Positions 1 to 12,654 of a stretch of 64,000 bases of DNA are shown in pieces (position 1 is the first letter of the stretch; the number at the start of each line of letters is the position of its first letter). Source of the DNA: Helichrysum umbraculigerum (Eukaryota; Streptophyta; Magnoliopsida; Asterales; Asteraceae); NCBI GenBank assembly GCA_949592205.1, contig CATIUR010000001.1:211674250-211738249 (forward strand), written 5' to 3'. A program made the translations under genes and the position numbers. The notes beneath the pieces are model-generated. The model was not told the DNA's origin. It did no database searches and saw nothing but the letters and a program-made list of their open reading frames with translations.

Positions 1-330
1 GGCGTTCTCGGGGCGTCGAGCATGGGAGCACGGGGCAGCGTTTGGGCGTGCAGGTGGGGTCCACGGGCTTATTTAATTGTTTTTTCGTTTTTTAACCGTT
101 TGATCTCCAAATAAAAAAAAAAAATTTTAAAACTAGCCGTTAAGGCATTAAAAAATAAAATAAAATTTTTTTTTCTTCTGACCGTTACACTCCAACGGCT
201 TTTAGCCAAAAATATTTTTTTTTTCCCACCTCTATATATACATACTCTATTATATCACTTTTTCACACACCAATTTCATTAAACTCTCTCTCAATTCATA
301 CAAAATTCAAACAATGGAATCACTAAATAT
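1..330 (+). mobile_element. Possible 5' remnant of a PIF/Harbinger-type element
   Basis: A GC-rich start is followed by an A/T-run-rich leader, a TATA-like stretch near 232, and a short CA/CT-rich leader ending in an ATG at 314 that closes after a few codons. The layout (GC-rich end, repeated CCGTT motifs, TATA, CACACC leader, ATG) resembles the leader of the better-defined PIF/Harbinger-type element at 30525-30913. No terminal repeat is visible because the window begins inside it. The call rests on resemblance of layout only. Confidence 0.3.
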
Positions 331-3055
331 GTATGGTTACTACTTGTTCTACATGTTACTATAATGGTTAACACTTAATATGTATGGTTACTAAATATGT
401 ATGGTCACACACCAATGTTCACGTTGATGCTTACGTGGATGCCTACATGGACACTGATTTTAACAAAATTTTGAAACAAATATGTATGGTTACTACTTGT
501 TCTACAGGTTACTACTTAGACATATAATGTAAAAAAATGAATTGTTTCGTTCACACAATATCGATTAATTTTGTTAAGTATACAATATAATGGTTAACAC
601 TTAATATATATATTTTAAAGGCACTTAATCCAATTTAATATAGCAACATTTAATTCTTTGTAGAGTGTAAATGATAGCATCTAAATTATTACTAAGCTAG
701 AAATTATACTTAATGAGTGATGGTGGAAGATTTGTGGTTCTAACTTGAACTTGTGACGTACTTGAGATTTTAGTTAAAGATTTTTTCCTTTAAGGTATTT
801 GAAGAATACTTTTCCAAGAGATTATTACATTGTGTTTAGTTCGCGGAATATTTACATTAGTAAAGTGTAATGTAAATCATCAAAAAAATCACAAAATTTA
901 TCGATCATAATCCTCTTTGTTAAACACACCCTTGAGTAAATTTAGAATCAAGACTGCTAGTTTTATCTCAGTTTATGATCTTATGTAGTGATTAGTGAAG
1001 GCTATCATAGTATCATAGACTTTTTAGGTCACATATAGTATTTCTACGATTCTGATTTTCTTTTGCTTATAAATTTATATATATTATTTTTAAGTTAAAT
1101 AATAAACAGGAGAAGTGTCTCCTTCTAGGCTGATTGGTCGGTTTGTGGGGCATACGGCGGGCGTGTATAAAGAAATAATTAAGAAATAGCAAGTCGACCA
1201 ACCAAAGGGCGCGTTACTTTGCCGGTGAGAGTGAAACTCTTTTATTTCTATAATAATAATAGTTTTTTTTTTTTAAATAATATAATATAATATAATAATA
1301 ATAATTCATATAATATAATATAATATATCATTTATATTAAGAATTATATATTTATTTATATTTATATGAAAAATGCTAAAAAAAATCTAACTAATTATAC
1401 TCAAAATTTCCTTATATATAATCTAAAATATCATTCATTACGCTTAGTAAAAGAAAATTTTCGAGTATGATAGATGCAAATTTAATATTGTTAAATGTAA
1501 TGTAAATAAAAAAGTAATATTTAAATTTGCATCTAAAATTTTGTCATGTAGAGCCTAAAGGACTTTGATTACCATGCATATAACCCGTTATATAATACGG
1601 AAATGTTAACAGGATAATAACGAGCCGCTACTACCATGCTAGTTGTGTTTAATAATGCATTTTTGAACATTTCATAATCAATCATATGATCTATGAATTA
1701 CCTTTCAACTCTTCTATAAACTGCTCAAGCTTGATCACTACAGTAACTTCGAAAACAGTTGTCATTTCTCATAGCATCGATTCACGCCTTCACTAAATTA
1801 AAGCCTTCTATTTAGCACCAATAAATTAACTTCGATATGTTAGTATTCGATCAATCACTAAAATACACATGAAAATCTTTAAGCGCGCTACTTGTTTACG
1901 TCATCTTCAATGTACACTAAATATCGAATCACACTATAAATATTGGTATAAAAATTTGATGTAATTCTTCTCCTACTGAGGCAACAAAATGATGTCAATA
2001 TTTCACGTAATACTGTTCGACAACCTATTTATTTCACGCTAGGTTTGGTGCGTAACACAATTCACCACACCAAATGTTTATAATAGCTAGACTTTATCTA
2101 TGATCAACTTTAAAATTAGTAAACAAAATAGTTGAGATGTTTAAAGTTAGTATCGTACGGAGTAAAAGCTTTGAGAGACTAATTTCGCCGTTTCTCCGAT
2201 AGTCAACTAAGAAATTATAGCATATATACATAGACATAAATCATGACAAGACATAGAAGATCCACAATTATAATGACATAAAGTAAGTTGCTCCCAATTG
2301 AATTTTTGCATTGTTAGATTTTCATTTACCCTACAAACTTCTTTATATATGAACTTAATTTCTTTCTTCCAGTAGTTTCAATATGCGTACAAGCTATGCA
2401 TTCATGTTATGTGTTCCCCTTTGATAAAGATGAATTGAATGCTTTCTCTCCGGCCGTTATCATTATCCACTATCTCCATAATTACATTATATAATAACTT
2501 AAATGATATATCAGATATTTTGATTAAATGTTACGTCCCAAGCTCCATGTTGAACCGGTAATCTTTTGACTGTTTCGTGATATATAACAACCTTTTGATA
2601 TGAACATGTATTAGTTTTTCATGGTAAATGCATGTATTTATGGTGGGGTGGGGAGAAATGATACCAAGATATGAGAAAGGTGAAAGTAAGAAATATGGAC
2701 CACCATATTCATTTCATGGTAAAATAAAATGATAGATCACTAAGTGTTTACTCAGATAAAGAAACTGATCGATATAAGAAAACAGTAACATAGCCTTGAT
2801 TATTATAATATTGTCATGTTATTAAACGAAAGTTTGAAATAGCTAGAAGACCCCTAAAGAGGAAATCTAGCTTGTTAAACATTCTTTTTGGTCGGGTGTG
2901 TAAGTCATCCCATGCCATCACATTCTTAAATCTCACTCATCTTTCTCTCTCCCATCTCTATCAAACATATATACATATATAATTAAATATCTAAAAGAAA
3001 GATACAAAGAAAGTGGTCAGAAAAAAGATAAAAAAATCTAGTTGTGTTATCTGGC
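331..3055. other. AT-rich intergenic sequence
   Basis: No convincing coding region was seen. At 327-510 a short motif (ATATGTATGGTTAC) recurs about four times, probably decayed repeat DNA. An AT microsatellite-like stretch lies at 1260-1370. The last few hundred bases are presumably the promoter of the NAC gene downstream. Confidence 0.6.
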
Positions 3056-3063
3056 TATATAAA
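3056..3063 (+). promoter_or_regulatory. TATA box of the VND4-like NAC gene
   Basis: TATATAAA sits in a C-rich context and is followed about 30 bases later by a pyrimidine- and GGTGG-rich leader. It is the best TATA candidate upstream of the NAC gene. The start site would be near 3090, which leaves a long leader with an intron. Confidence 0.5.
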
Positions 3064-3089
3064 CATCACCATCAGTAGCTGTTGCTGGT

Positions 3090-4857
3090 GGCCGGTGAGT
3101 GGTGGTTGTTGTAGTATCTCACCGCCGCATCATCATCTTCTCCGACAATCTAGCTTACTTACTCTTAATATAATCTAACTGAGAACCTTGTTTTCATTCT
3201 TTCACTTTGAGTTTTTTTTTTTACCAGGGTTTGTTTGTGTTCTTTGGGATTTGAGTGACAATATATATAAAAAGACAAGTGTTTTTCACTTCAATTCCCA
3301 ATAAAAATATTAAATTCCTTTTTTGGTCCACAAACATTCCTTCTGATCTTTGTTTCTTTTCCATTTCTTGTCTACTTTTGCTTATCTACTTATTAATTGA
3401 AGTTCAGTAGGCTTGTTCTAAAAATCCAATTAATATATCCAGCCTTTTGTAGAAGAAGAGCATCATTTGCAAGGTTTGTTTGTTATTCTTGTTTATATCT
3501 ACAATTTTTATTCTCCATGTGTGCAATTGCTTTAGACTCGTTATTATTTCCAAGAACGATGATTTTGGAATGAAGAAGGTTATTCATCCAACTGATTCGG
3601 TTTTATGTTCGGCCTGTCAATAACAAGAAAAATAAATATATTGATACTTATGTCCTTTTATTAGTTTCAGTGAAATTCATCTTGTATTATCATTTTCTGT
3701 CTTTTTTAATTTTCTAATTGAGGTATGAAAGGGTCTTTTTGCTAGATTGCTATAAGCGAGTACAAATGTAAACTTCCTTGTTTTCACTTTTGTTTGATTG
3801 GTGGAAACTTTAGTGGCTTCCTCTAGAAATTAAAAGCAGACTTGAGTAGTTTTATCTTGATTATCAAGTACTCAAAGGCTTCTTCATCATGAGAAATGCA
3901 TGGCAAAATACATTGAATTTCAATTGTCACATGATATTTACTCCCCACCATACTCACTACTTTTTGTATAAAAGATTAATCATATTGCTTGTTTTTGTTG
4001 TAAAAGTTCTCCTGTTTTCAAAATTATTCTTGCTGCAACAAACTCTCATGCGAGATTATAAGAACTCCAAAGTTGATCGGTGTCAATGATCGATCCCTCA
4101 AATGTCCGAATTGGAATGCAACCCACTAGCTGGAGCTTTAGAACTTTCCTACAATGATTAAAATTAGATCATTGTTCTACTTGACAAATACGTTCTTTTC
4201 ATTAAGCATGCAGTTCGAATTTTGAATTTTCTTCATATAAGTTTGATCAAGAAATGATCTTTTGTTGGTTTTGGGCAAGAACTGCAAAAACCATTTAGGG
4301 TAAACCTATAGGATGATGAATCACATAACTTTTGTGTCAAATTTAGTGTTTTCAATTCCTTTAACCATGGACACGGTTTTCAGGACACATAATGGTTTTA
4401 AAAGGGATATAAGTTGAAAGTGTAGTGGGCATGTGAGACATAAAAAAAAATGCGCCCTGTAATAAGGGACAAAATTGAAAGTTCGTTATATTCTTAGACA
4501 ATTAACCATTTTTTTATGGTACTGCATGTATGCTCTTGTTCTTGGTTTTAACATATTATCTTACTCAACTTTTAACAGATTAATACACTTGACATGTGTA
4601 AAAGTGGTAGCTTGAAGTTACCATAGTCCATCTTTCTTCAGAGTCATAAAACTAGTTTATGCTCTTTAATTGATTGAATTTAGGTTGGTGTATATACACA
4701 CACACACACACAAATACACAATCGGTGTGTTGAAACCCTTAACTGAATTACAATTCTTGTATGCAAGCTGATTATGACAATATGTATCATGCATAATATT
4801 TGTATATAAGTATATAACTGCCAGTCTGCCATTGATGGTGCATTTTCTCAAATGCAG
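3090..4857 (+). other. Probable 5'UTR exon and leader intron of the NAC gene
   Basis: A leader exon of about 380 bases would end at 3473 (GCAAG, then GTTTGT). The intron would run 3474-4857 and end in a clear acceptor (CAAATGCAG) 26 bases before the NAC start codon. A (CA)n tract lies in the intron at about 4694-4714. The splice sites are read directly, but the transcription start and use of this intron are inferred. Confidence 0.45.
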
Positions 4858-4883
4858 GTTTTCGACCATCGTAAGTTGCAGAT

Positions 4884-6716
4884 ATGAATAACTTTTCACA
4901 CGTTCCTCCTGGTTTTAGATTCCACCCCACGGATGAAGAACTTGTAGATTACTACCTAAGGAAAAAGATTGCGTCAAAAAGAATCGATCTTGATGTTATT
5001 AAAGACATTGATCTCTATAGAATCGAGCCATGGGATCTTCAAGGTTCTTCAGTTCATCACGTACCAAGTTAGAGGTTCCTGAAGATTTGCACTCCAAAAT
5101 AATTTGTTCATACATTTCTGAGTTGTGTAATGCAACTTGAATATGTGTTACTTATATCATGGATGCAAAACTTTATGAGCCCTAATTAAACACTATATAT
5201 TACATAGATTAAGTACCATTCTTAGAGTCGTGTAACAATTTTACATATATTGACACACAGATTTATGCAAGTTAGGAACTGAGGAGCAAAATGATTGGTA
5301 TTTCTTTAGCCACAAGGATAAAAAGTACCCAACAGGAACTCGCACGAATAGAGCTACAAAAGCTGGATTTTGGAAAGCCACCGGAAGAGACAAGGGCATA
5401 TACTCTAAACAGAATTTAGTTGGCATGAGAAAGACCTTGGTTTTTTACAAAGGTCGAGCTCCTAATGGACAGAAATCAGACTGGATCATGCACGAGTATA
5501 GACTAGAAACAAATGAAAATGGCGCGACTCAGGCAAGCTAATACATTATTTTTAAATTGTACTTTTTTCTTTTGTAGTCTGGTTACCTAATGGTTTTCCT
5601 TAATAGATTACTCTTTGAAAGTTAGTTCAAAATATGATATTTTGAAAACAATACAAAACATGCATAGAACCAAAAACTAGCAATTCGCGGAGACACACAA
5701 TAACGCACACACATATAGGGTAAAGATCAGAGGGATCTGAAGTTTTAGAGGATAGCATGAATAGAACCCCTTGAATATTGATCGACGAATATACTTTACA
5801 AACTAATATTCATCAATGACTATTCAGTGTAAGCTGAGAGGTTCCTTAGAGATTTCAACAATATATGATATTTTAATGTCCATCAGGCCGTATATAATAG
5901 ATAAACTTTCCCTAAACTCAATAACCAAGGTTAATTAGCATGTGTATAGTATATCGTAACCTTTTAATTAAGATCTAAATCGGAAACAACTGGAAGCTTA
6001 TATTGCACTTTCGATTCAGATGATTATCAATTTCCATTTTTGAAAGAAACGTGTTTACCGGTGAACTTGCTATATTTTGTTTATTTTGTTGTTTTTTCTT
6101 GTTACTCACCTTCGAATTCAAGAAGTTATTAAAAAAGTTTTGATTGTGATAAAGTGAATTATGGTTTTGTATGCAACAGGAAGAAGGTTGGGTTGTTTGC
6201 AGGGTATTCAAGAAACGAATAACAACTGTACGAAGGATGGATGAACATGATTCTTTGTGTTGGTTTGATGATCAAGTCTCATTTATTCCAAATTTTGAAT
6301 CACCAAGAAGAGTAACCCACCCTTACACTTCAAGTAGCTCATATCATCAATTTACAGCAAAATCCGAGCTCGATCAATTGCATTACAATTTGCCTCAAGA
6401 TCACTCCTTCCTTCAACTTCCGCACTTAGAGTCTCCCAAAATCCATCAGCCTTTTCAGCCCTCGAATCAGCAGTTAAACATCAACAACTTGCTTTATGGT
6501 AACAATATCGTTGAACAAGATCTTCAAGTAACTGATTGGCGAGTACTTGACAAATTTGTTGCTTCGCAGCTTAGTAATGACCAAGATCCTTCCAAACCCC
6601 CTCCATCATCTCTTGAGCAAATGAACGTTCTTTTAAGTTATTCTAAGAGTGATGAAATCGGATCAGAATCTGCTTCAATATCCACCTCCACTTGCCAGGT
6701 TGATCTTTGGAAGTAA
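4884..6716 (+). CDS. VND4: VND4/5-like NAC transcription factor
   Basis: Three exons (4884-5043, 5261-5532, 6180-6716) give 322 residues. The N-terminal NAC DNA-binding/dimerisation domain (about residues 7-157) shows the expected blocks: PPGFRFHPTDEELVDYYL, IDLYRIEPWDLQ, WYFFSHKDKKYPTGTRTNRA, GFWKATGRDK, LVFYKGRAPNGQKSDWIMHE and EEGWVVCRVFKK. The variable C-terminal part contains FLQLPHLESPKI, DWRVLDKFVASQLS and a terminal CQVDLWK, all of which I associate with the VND4/VND5 branch rather than VND7. By family knowledge this nuclear protein would switch on secondary-wall formation in xylem vessels. Intron 1 is GT-AG. Intron 2 starts with GC (CAG|GCAAGC) and ends CAACAG; reading through it gives an in-frame stop, so the GC donor is needed. 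The reading frame looks intact. VND4 versus VND5 is not resolved. Confidence 0.93.
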
Positions 6717-7294
6717 CTAATTACTAAAAACGTTAATCAAGTTTCTAATTAAATCACCATGAAAAGACAAAATATTAAAATATATGAATCACGTACAGTA
6801 TGGGTGAAGTGGTTTTATCAAATTTGTCAAACTAAGGATTGTTAAGTAGATATATACGCTGTATGTATGTATTTCATATGGCGTGTCTCTCTAATGTATG
6901 AATGTACGTATATTGATTTTTGTTACTAGTTGAGGCTAACTAACAAGGGATCATATCAGAATGGAAGTGTTTAATATATGCATGTATAATTTTATATACG
7001 ATTTTTATGGTTGTTGCAGCTCAAAATGTTGCTTGTCAATCTTTATGTTGATTTTGGATTATATTAATAATATATTTTTTCATTTTCTGTTTGCTTCGCT
7101 AAATCTTTTACAATCGTTACTAAATTTTTTCCTTGTTGATCGATGTGCCATTTGGTGTTACTAAACAATAACGTTGAACACACGAGAAAGATGACTAGAT
7201 ATGATAATTAGAAACAATTGAGGTACATGCATAGCGTACTAGATAAAGATCTACGAATACATATATAGGTAGCACTCTTGACTTATATGTATAT
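6717..7294. other. 3' flank of the NAC gene, no gene seen
   Basis: AT-rich sequence that presumably contains the NAC 3'UTR at its beginning. Short ORFs here lack codon structure or recognisable motifs. Confidence 0.5.
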
Positions 7295-7453
7295 TGTTGG
7301 GTGCAAACCCAATCCCACATCGGAAAATAAACGAAAGTAATGTCTGCATATAAGCTCATGGGCTACTCCCTCTATCACCAATTGGTTTTAGAGTGGAACA
7401 CCATACATGTTGTTAAACACCATACCAGTTGGGCTAAAGTATCGGTCCTAACA
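7295..7453. mobile_element. Short solo LTR (TRIM-like), 159 bp
   Basis: The sequence opens TGTTGGGTGCAAACC and closes GGTCCTAACA, giving imperfect inverted TGTTGGG/CCTAACA ends. It is flanked on both sides by the 5-bp direct repeat TATAT (7290-7294 and 7454-7458), although an AT-rich duplication is weak support. Inside are CCCACATCGG, a TATAAG box and a CACCAATTGGTTTTAGAGTGG block common in very short plant LTRs. No second LTR or internal region is present, so this is probably the product of LTR-LTR recombination. Confidence 0.6.
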
Positions 7454-8457
7454 TATATATACAGTGAAGTGGTAGCGCTAAACACCATACATGTAAACTA
7501 CATGGCAAACAATAATACTTTTAGGCCACATGACCATACTTGTTTGTAAACCAAAAGGTATAAAAGATTGAATATATGCTGACATATATGAATCGTTCGA
7601 TCATGCAGAATTTGCCACTGAATATGGGCTCAAAACCGTTGCTCGAAATGTGAGTTTATTCACTTAAAGTTCAAAGAGTACAAAGATTATCCTGAACCAA
7701 AAATAGAGTCTTTCACTACCAATGTAAAGGTTATCCATCATGGAAGCATGCAATTCTAGCCGAATTTAGACAGATTTCTTAAAAAGGGAGAAAGATTTGA
7801 GACATGATATAATTAAAAGGAAATGCTTAGACACAATTTCTCAGGTGAAATGAGAAATTGACAGAAGGAATCTAACAAAGAAAGTATGGTGTTTACACTG
7901 AATCCGATAAGAGTTTTGAAAGTTTTGAATATTGCGGAATTTAAAGAAAGACAATCACTTAATTGGGTTGAATTGAAGAAGAATGTTTTGTGATTTTCTG
8001 CAAAAAATCTCTTTAAGTCGATGCCAAGTTCACAGCAGACATCATCATGAGGCGTGCTATTATTGTACTAGTACTAATGCATATGTAGATGCCTAAAATA
8101 AAACACACACCATAAATCATCAACTAGCTAGACTTGCCATGTTTCTTTGACCAAGTTTGACTTTGAGGAACTCGTTAATTTGCATTAGGATATAGGGTTA
8201 TTTTTTGAGTTACGTGAGCCGAAATGTTTCAAACTATTATAAATGCTATTGGTTATATAACAAAAGATGGAGTAAATTAAAATAGAAAGGTTAAGTACTT
8301 AGTATAAAAGTATTCGAGACTTGAAACTTAATGTTATAATGTTCACTTTTTAAAGTAGAATATCAAGTTGTCATGGGTCAAGCAGGTTAATAGTAAGCTG
8401 CTGATCGAAAACATAATTTAATAATTTTTTAAAATTGTATGTTAGCCACTTTAGTGT
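7454..8457. other. Intergenic sequence, no gene seen
   Basis: AT-rich sequence without persuasive ORFs or inverted ends. A second copy of the phrase AACACCATACATGT near 7480 echoes the solo LTR upstream. Confidence 0.5.
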
Positions 8458-8466
8458 TACATACAT

Positions 8467-9243
8467 GGGTAAATTGACAAAATCGGCATCGAACTGCCAC
8501 ATTTTGTTGCAAGTAAGCAACAAACCCAAAGTATTACCCCGATACGCAACATACCGGTTGGTTTCGGGTTCGGGTAAGCAACATGGTAACCAGTTACCAG
8601 CTCACCCGGTAACCCTTTATTTAAACCTATTTTTTATTTTTATTTTAAATGTGACCTGTAAATAAGATGCATACGTGGCATAAATGATTTGTAAAAAAAA
8701 AAGGGTAAATTGACAAAATCGGCATCGAACTGCCACATTTTGTTGCAAGTAAGCTACAAACCCAAAGTATTACTCCGGTACGCAACATACCGGTTGGTTT
8801 CGGGTAAGCAACAAGTATTACTCCACGAAGTTCGTTTCTTCAACGGGAATGGAGGAGTACAGTCACAATGGGTTGGAAAATCACCCCAGTGATTCGAATT
8901 GAGTGAAGAAGATGAAGATGACATGTTAGCACGATCGGAGTTCAAGAACGGTTTATGTGGATACTATTTTTAGGGTTGACAAAAGGGGGATAAATTAGGT
9001 TTTAAACACTTTATTACAGCCCACGTGGATGCCAGCTGGAATCGACACGTGGCAAAAATTGTATACGTGGCAAGTGACATGGCTGCCACGTCAGCTTTTT
9101 TGAACGTTCAAACGGTAAACTCTTAGTTTGCTGGATACGAACCCGAAACCAACCGGTATGTTGCGTACCGGAGTAATACTTTGGGTTTGTTGCTTACTTG
9201 CAACAAAATGTGGCAGTTCGATGCCGATTTTGTCAATTTACCC
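8467..9243. mobile_element. Mutator-like non-autonomous element with duplicated left end
   Basis: The element begins GGGTAAATTGACAAAATCGG and ends in the inverse, CCGATTTTGTCAATTTACCC, with about 110 bp of near-perfect terminal inverted repeat. A 9-bp direct repeat, TACATACAT, flanks it exactly (8458-8466 and 9244-9252). A second direct copy of the left terminus starts inside at 8703, so the element has two left ends and one right end. The interior near 9020-9095 has several ACGTGG/ACGTG cores. No transposase is encoded; short ORFs through the repeats are fortuitous. Superfamily assignment rests on the long inverted repeats and 9-bp TSD. Confidence 0.75.
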
Positions 9244-9252
9244 TACATACAT

Positions 9253-10568
9253 AGTTGACTCATATATTAAATTTTTCAAAGTAAACGGTAAACCATTAAA
9301 TATTAAAGCTTGAAAAAGCACTCAAGATGGTTACTTACAAGTCACAACGGTGAAGCTGGTATGATGATTGGGCCAATAAATATGGTGGAACCAAGGAAAT
9401 TGCAATGAAGGCTTGATCAGATTCAATCAATTACTGCAAAATATAAGATGGTAAAGGCGAATGAATAAAATCCTGGTGTGTTATGTTTCTGCCATACATG
9501 ATAACTAATTGTGGATGGTTGTGAGATCGCCGAGATCAATTGGATCAAAATGGTATGTCGAGTTCTGTTTAGAAGATTAACCTACAGCGATCACATAATG
9601 GTACCAAGTGAATTACTAGAGAGTAAAGAGGCAGAATGAAGCACTTAATTTGTATAATGTGGTTTTGATCAAAATCTTTAAATTGTCAAGTTTATTTTGA
9701 ATCTCCATTGTTTTTTTTTTAGAGGAGAGATTAATTGCCATAGTTTAGAGAATAGTAACTATAGTTGATTTTGAATCTCCATGGCCATGATTTGAACCCG
9801 AGTACAGAGCAAAAAATAGGTTCTGAAATAGTAACTATAGTTGATTGCTTGTTTTAGCTTTGAAGTATTTAGTAGATATCTAATTTTCATGTCTAGTATG
9901 ACTAGATAATACGAAGTATGATTAGTGATACTCTTAATGATTTACTAGCAGTGTATCCGTACATAGCGACAATAAATGTACACATTCGTGAAAAATTCGA
10001 TTTGAGAATTTAGGTGATATGATCTAATGAGTTATATATCTTTTATAAATTTTGTAAAATATTTATTGAAATAATATTTGAAACATTTTAGAAGACAATA
10101 TGTAAAGTTCAAAACGAAAAGTTGTTATAGATATAGATACTATAAATCAATGGTTGATTTGAAAAAATTGAAATCATTAATGATATTTGAAGGGCATTTT
10201 AATCATTAATTTTAAGACAATTATAGAAATATTTTATATGTAATTAAGATAAGATAAGATACTCCTTGATTTTACTTGATTTTATTATGGTAACATTGCT
10301 ATTAATTGGATGTTGAATTTATTTATGATTAGCTTAAACATTGTCCTAAGAGCCTTGAAAAAACAATTTTAAAGATTTGCTCTAAAGCGAGTTACTCCGT
10401 AAAAAAAATTTAAACAAGGGTTGTTGACCGTGATTCGCTACGGAATTAGGCTGCTAATACTTTGTATATAATTCAAAGTACAACTTTGTTAGGATAAATT
10501 AATATTAAATAAATTAGAAATGTAATGAATAAGACATATAATTCAAAGTACAACTTTGTTAGGATAAA
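9253..10568. other. Intergenic sequence, no gene seen
   Basis: AT-rich DNA without a coding signal. At 10454-10567 a 33-base phrase (ATATAATTCAAAGTACAACT and following) occurs twice in direct orientation, separated by about 45 bases. Confidence 0.5.
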
Positions 10569-12620
10569 CTAGTATTTAACCCGGGCGTTGCCCAATTAAA
10601 TGGATGCGACAAAAAATCTCCGTAAAGTTAATGTACATATACAACTCTATTTGCATGAAAGATGTTAACATATAAAAAATGTTTGTGCATAAGAGCGTGT
10701 ACTAATTTTAGATAGTTTAGTTCATCACGCCTCATGTAGATTTTGTTCATCAACAGTGGTACCTTATTACCTTAACAGCTAACTAATAATCCCCCAAAAT
10801 CTACGACTATAGAGTAGTACACCAACCTTAAATTCGAAAAATTCAATTATAAAAGACAGATAAATACCTTGTCGTGAAAAACACTCATATACCAAACACA
10901 TATACATTATTATTTTTAAAATGTAACATGGCTAAAATTATAGTCTAACATTGGTGTTAATAAATGGATAAATAACATAGTACATGTTATTCAAACTAAC
11001 AAATGGATGCCACACAAATATCTGTAAAGTTAACGTACATATACAACTCTATTTGCATGAAAGATGTTAACATATAACAAATTTTTGTGCATAATAGCAT
11101 GTAACAACGTGCATCTGTATGTAACAACAACACAATGATGCTCATTTAAGTGTTTAAATCTTTAACAATATTGGTAAATACCACCACGATCATACAGAAA
11201 GTTGATAGCTGAATTATATTTGGACCTTTATTACGATTACACTATAGATTGAAGGTCCAATATCTCAAACCCAATTTATTAGTCGTTTCCGTGAACTATA
11301 AATACCTACAAACTTTGAATTTATAATAAACTTTTAAAACATATTAGAACATTACCATTGACATAATTACATATGTAAAAAAAATAATAATACGTGTAAA
11401 CAGACCCTTGAGTGTTGTTACTGATAATGGAGGTTTGAAAGTATGCAGACCGAATACAACCTAAAAAACATACACGGACATTAATATCAAAATGTATATT
11501 ATATTCAAATAATGTTATTAACGTACTATTGTGTTTTTCGCTTTTAACCTTTCTTATATAACTTTTTGTATTAATCCAAATATACCACTATGGCCAGTTT
11601 ATTTTTATATACATTTTCATATTAAAAAAATTGATTTCGAGACAAAAAATACGTTTGTTAAATATATATCATATGAAGATAAAATTTATATCGAAATGTA
11701 GATAAAATTACACTGATTATAAGTATATATTTAGAATTATTCCAAGCATTATATATAAAAAGTTATCAAAGAATAACACAATATAAACTAAATTAAATAA
11801 GTAACATATGATATATTATTAAATATACTACTCCGGGGAAAAACCGTCAAAAAAACCGTCAAAAATAACCGTCGAAGATAACCAACAAATATAAGTTGCA
11901 ACGGTGAGGATTAAAAGCTGAGAAGATCGTACGGATGAAAGTTAAAGTCAACTAAAAATTGTCGGGTCAACTTACCTGGAACCATATATATGGACAATTA
12001 ATATTAAATAAATTAGAAATGTAATGAATAAGAAGTACAAACACGTATAAATATTCACGTATAATCACGAAAAGTAAAAGAAAAATAATAGTTTAAAGGG
12101 TCGATTGTTTTTTGCTATAATCTTTATTTTAATTATATCTAATGAATAAAATTGTAAATATCAAATATCATCAAACCTAGAAATATAAACCCATATATTA
12201 AACTTTTTAACAAATGCATCTTATACGAAATATATAATAATAAGTTAATCATCATGAAATAAGATGTTAAATAATACCCATATATTAAAGTACTCTATAG
12301 AATCAACACACCCTGCCAATTTGATCAAGTAGGATGTGTAATGTGTTAGAAATTTTATTTGGGCTTTTCTATATTGTTACTGGGCCCTGGCCATATCGAA
12401 TGTATAGAAGTAAATACAGATTTTTTTTAGTGTCATATATTCTACAGTATAACCCTTTTAATTAATGCTCGAAAATCCCGTGTAAAAAAGATTGCGCCTG
12501 GAACTTGGGCATCAAGTTTTGCTCGGTATATTCATAGATTAATCAAATAAAGAAAATCACTAATTAATCAAATATTTACACCTTCCATATACCTATTCTT
12601 CATCTTCAAGTAACACCGTT
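10569..12620 (-). mobile_element. Helitron-like 3' end with repeated internal blocks
   Basis: Read on the minus strand, the left edge ends in a small GGGC-AAC-GCCC hairpin followed by ACTAG and then T, the pattern of a Helitron 3' terminus (CTRR before T). Its 5' end could not be fixed, so the right coordinate is only the end of the gene-free stretch. A block of about 91 bases occurs twice (10601-10691 and 11004-11095). A 37-base direct repeat at 10497-10533 and 11997-12033 brackets much of the region. No Rep/helicase ORF is present. The hairpin is weak, so the class is tentative. Confidence 0.35.
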
Positions 12621-12624
12621 TGCC

Positions 12625-12631
12625 TATAAAA
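12625..12631 (+). promoter_or_regulatory. TATA box for the antisense SUVH-like transcript
   Basis: TATAAAA in a GC-containing context is followed about 30 bases on by a C/A-rich leader. It lies about 360 bases beyond the stop codon of the lumen-protein gene on the other strand and points toward the SUVH-like ORF. Confidence 0.45.
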
Positions 12632-12654
12632 GCCTAGTGCGCCCTACTACTTTC

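Noticed and set aside
3889..4089. 66-codon ORF upstream of the NAC gene
   Set aside because: It lies in the probable leader intron and has no recognisable features.
9945..9985. Second minus-strand Helitron end near GATTTACTAGCAGTG
   Set aside because: CTAGT is present but the accompanying hairpin is not convincing.
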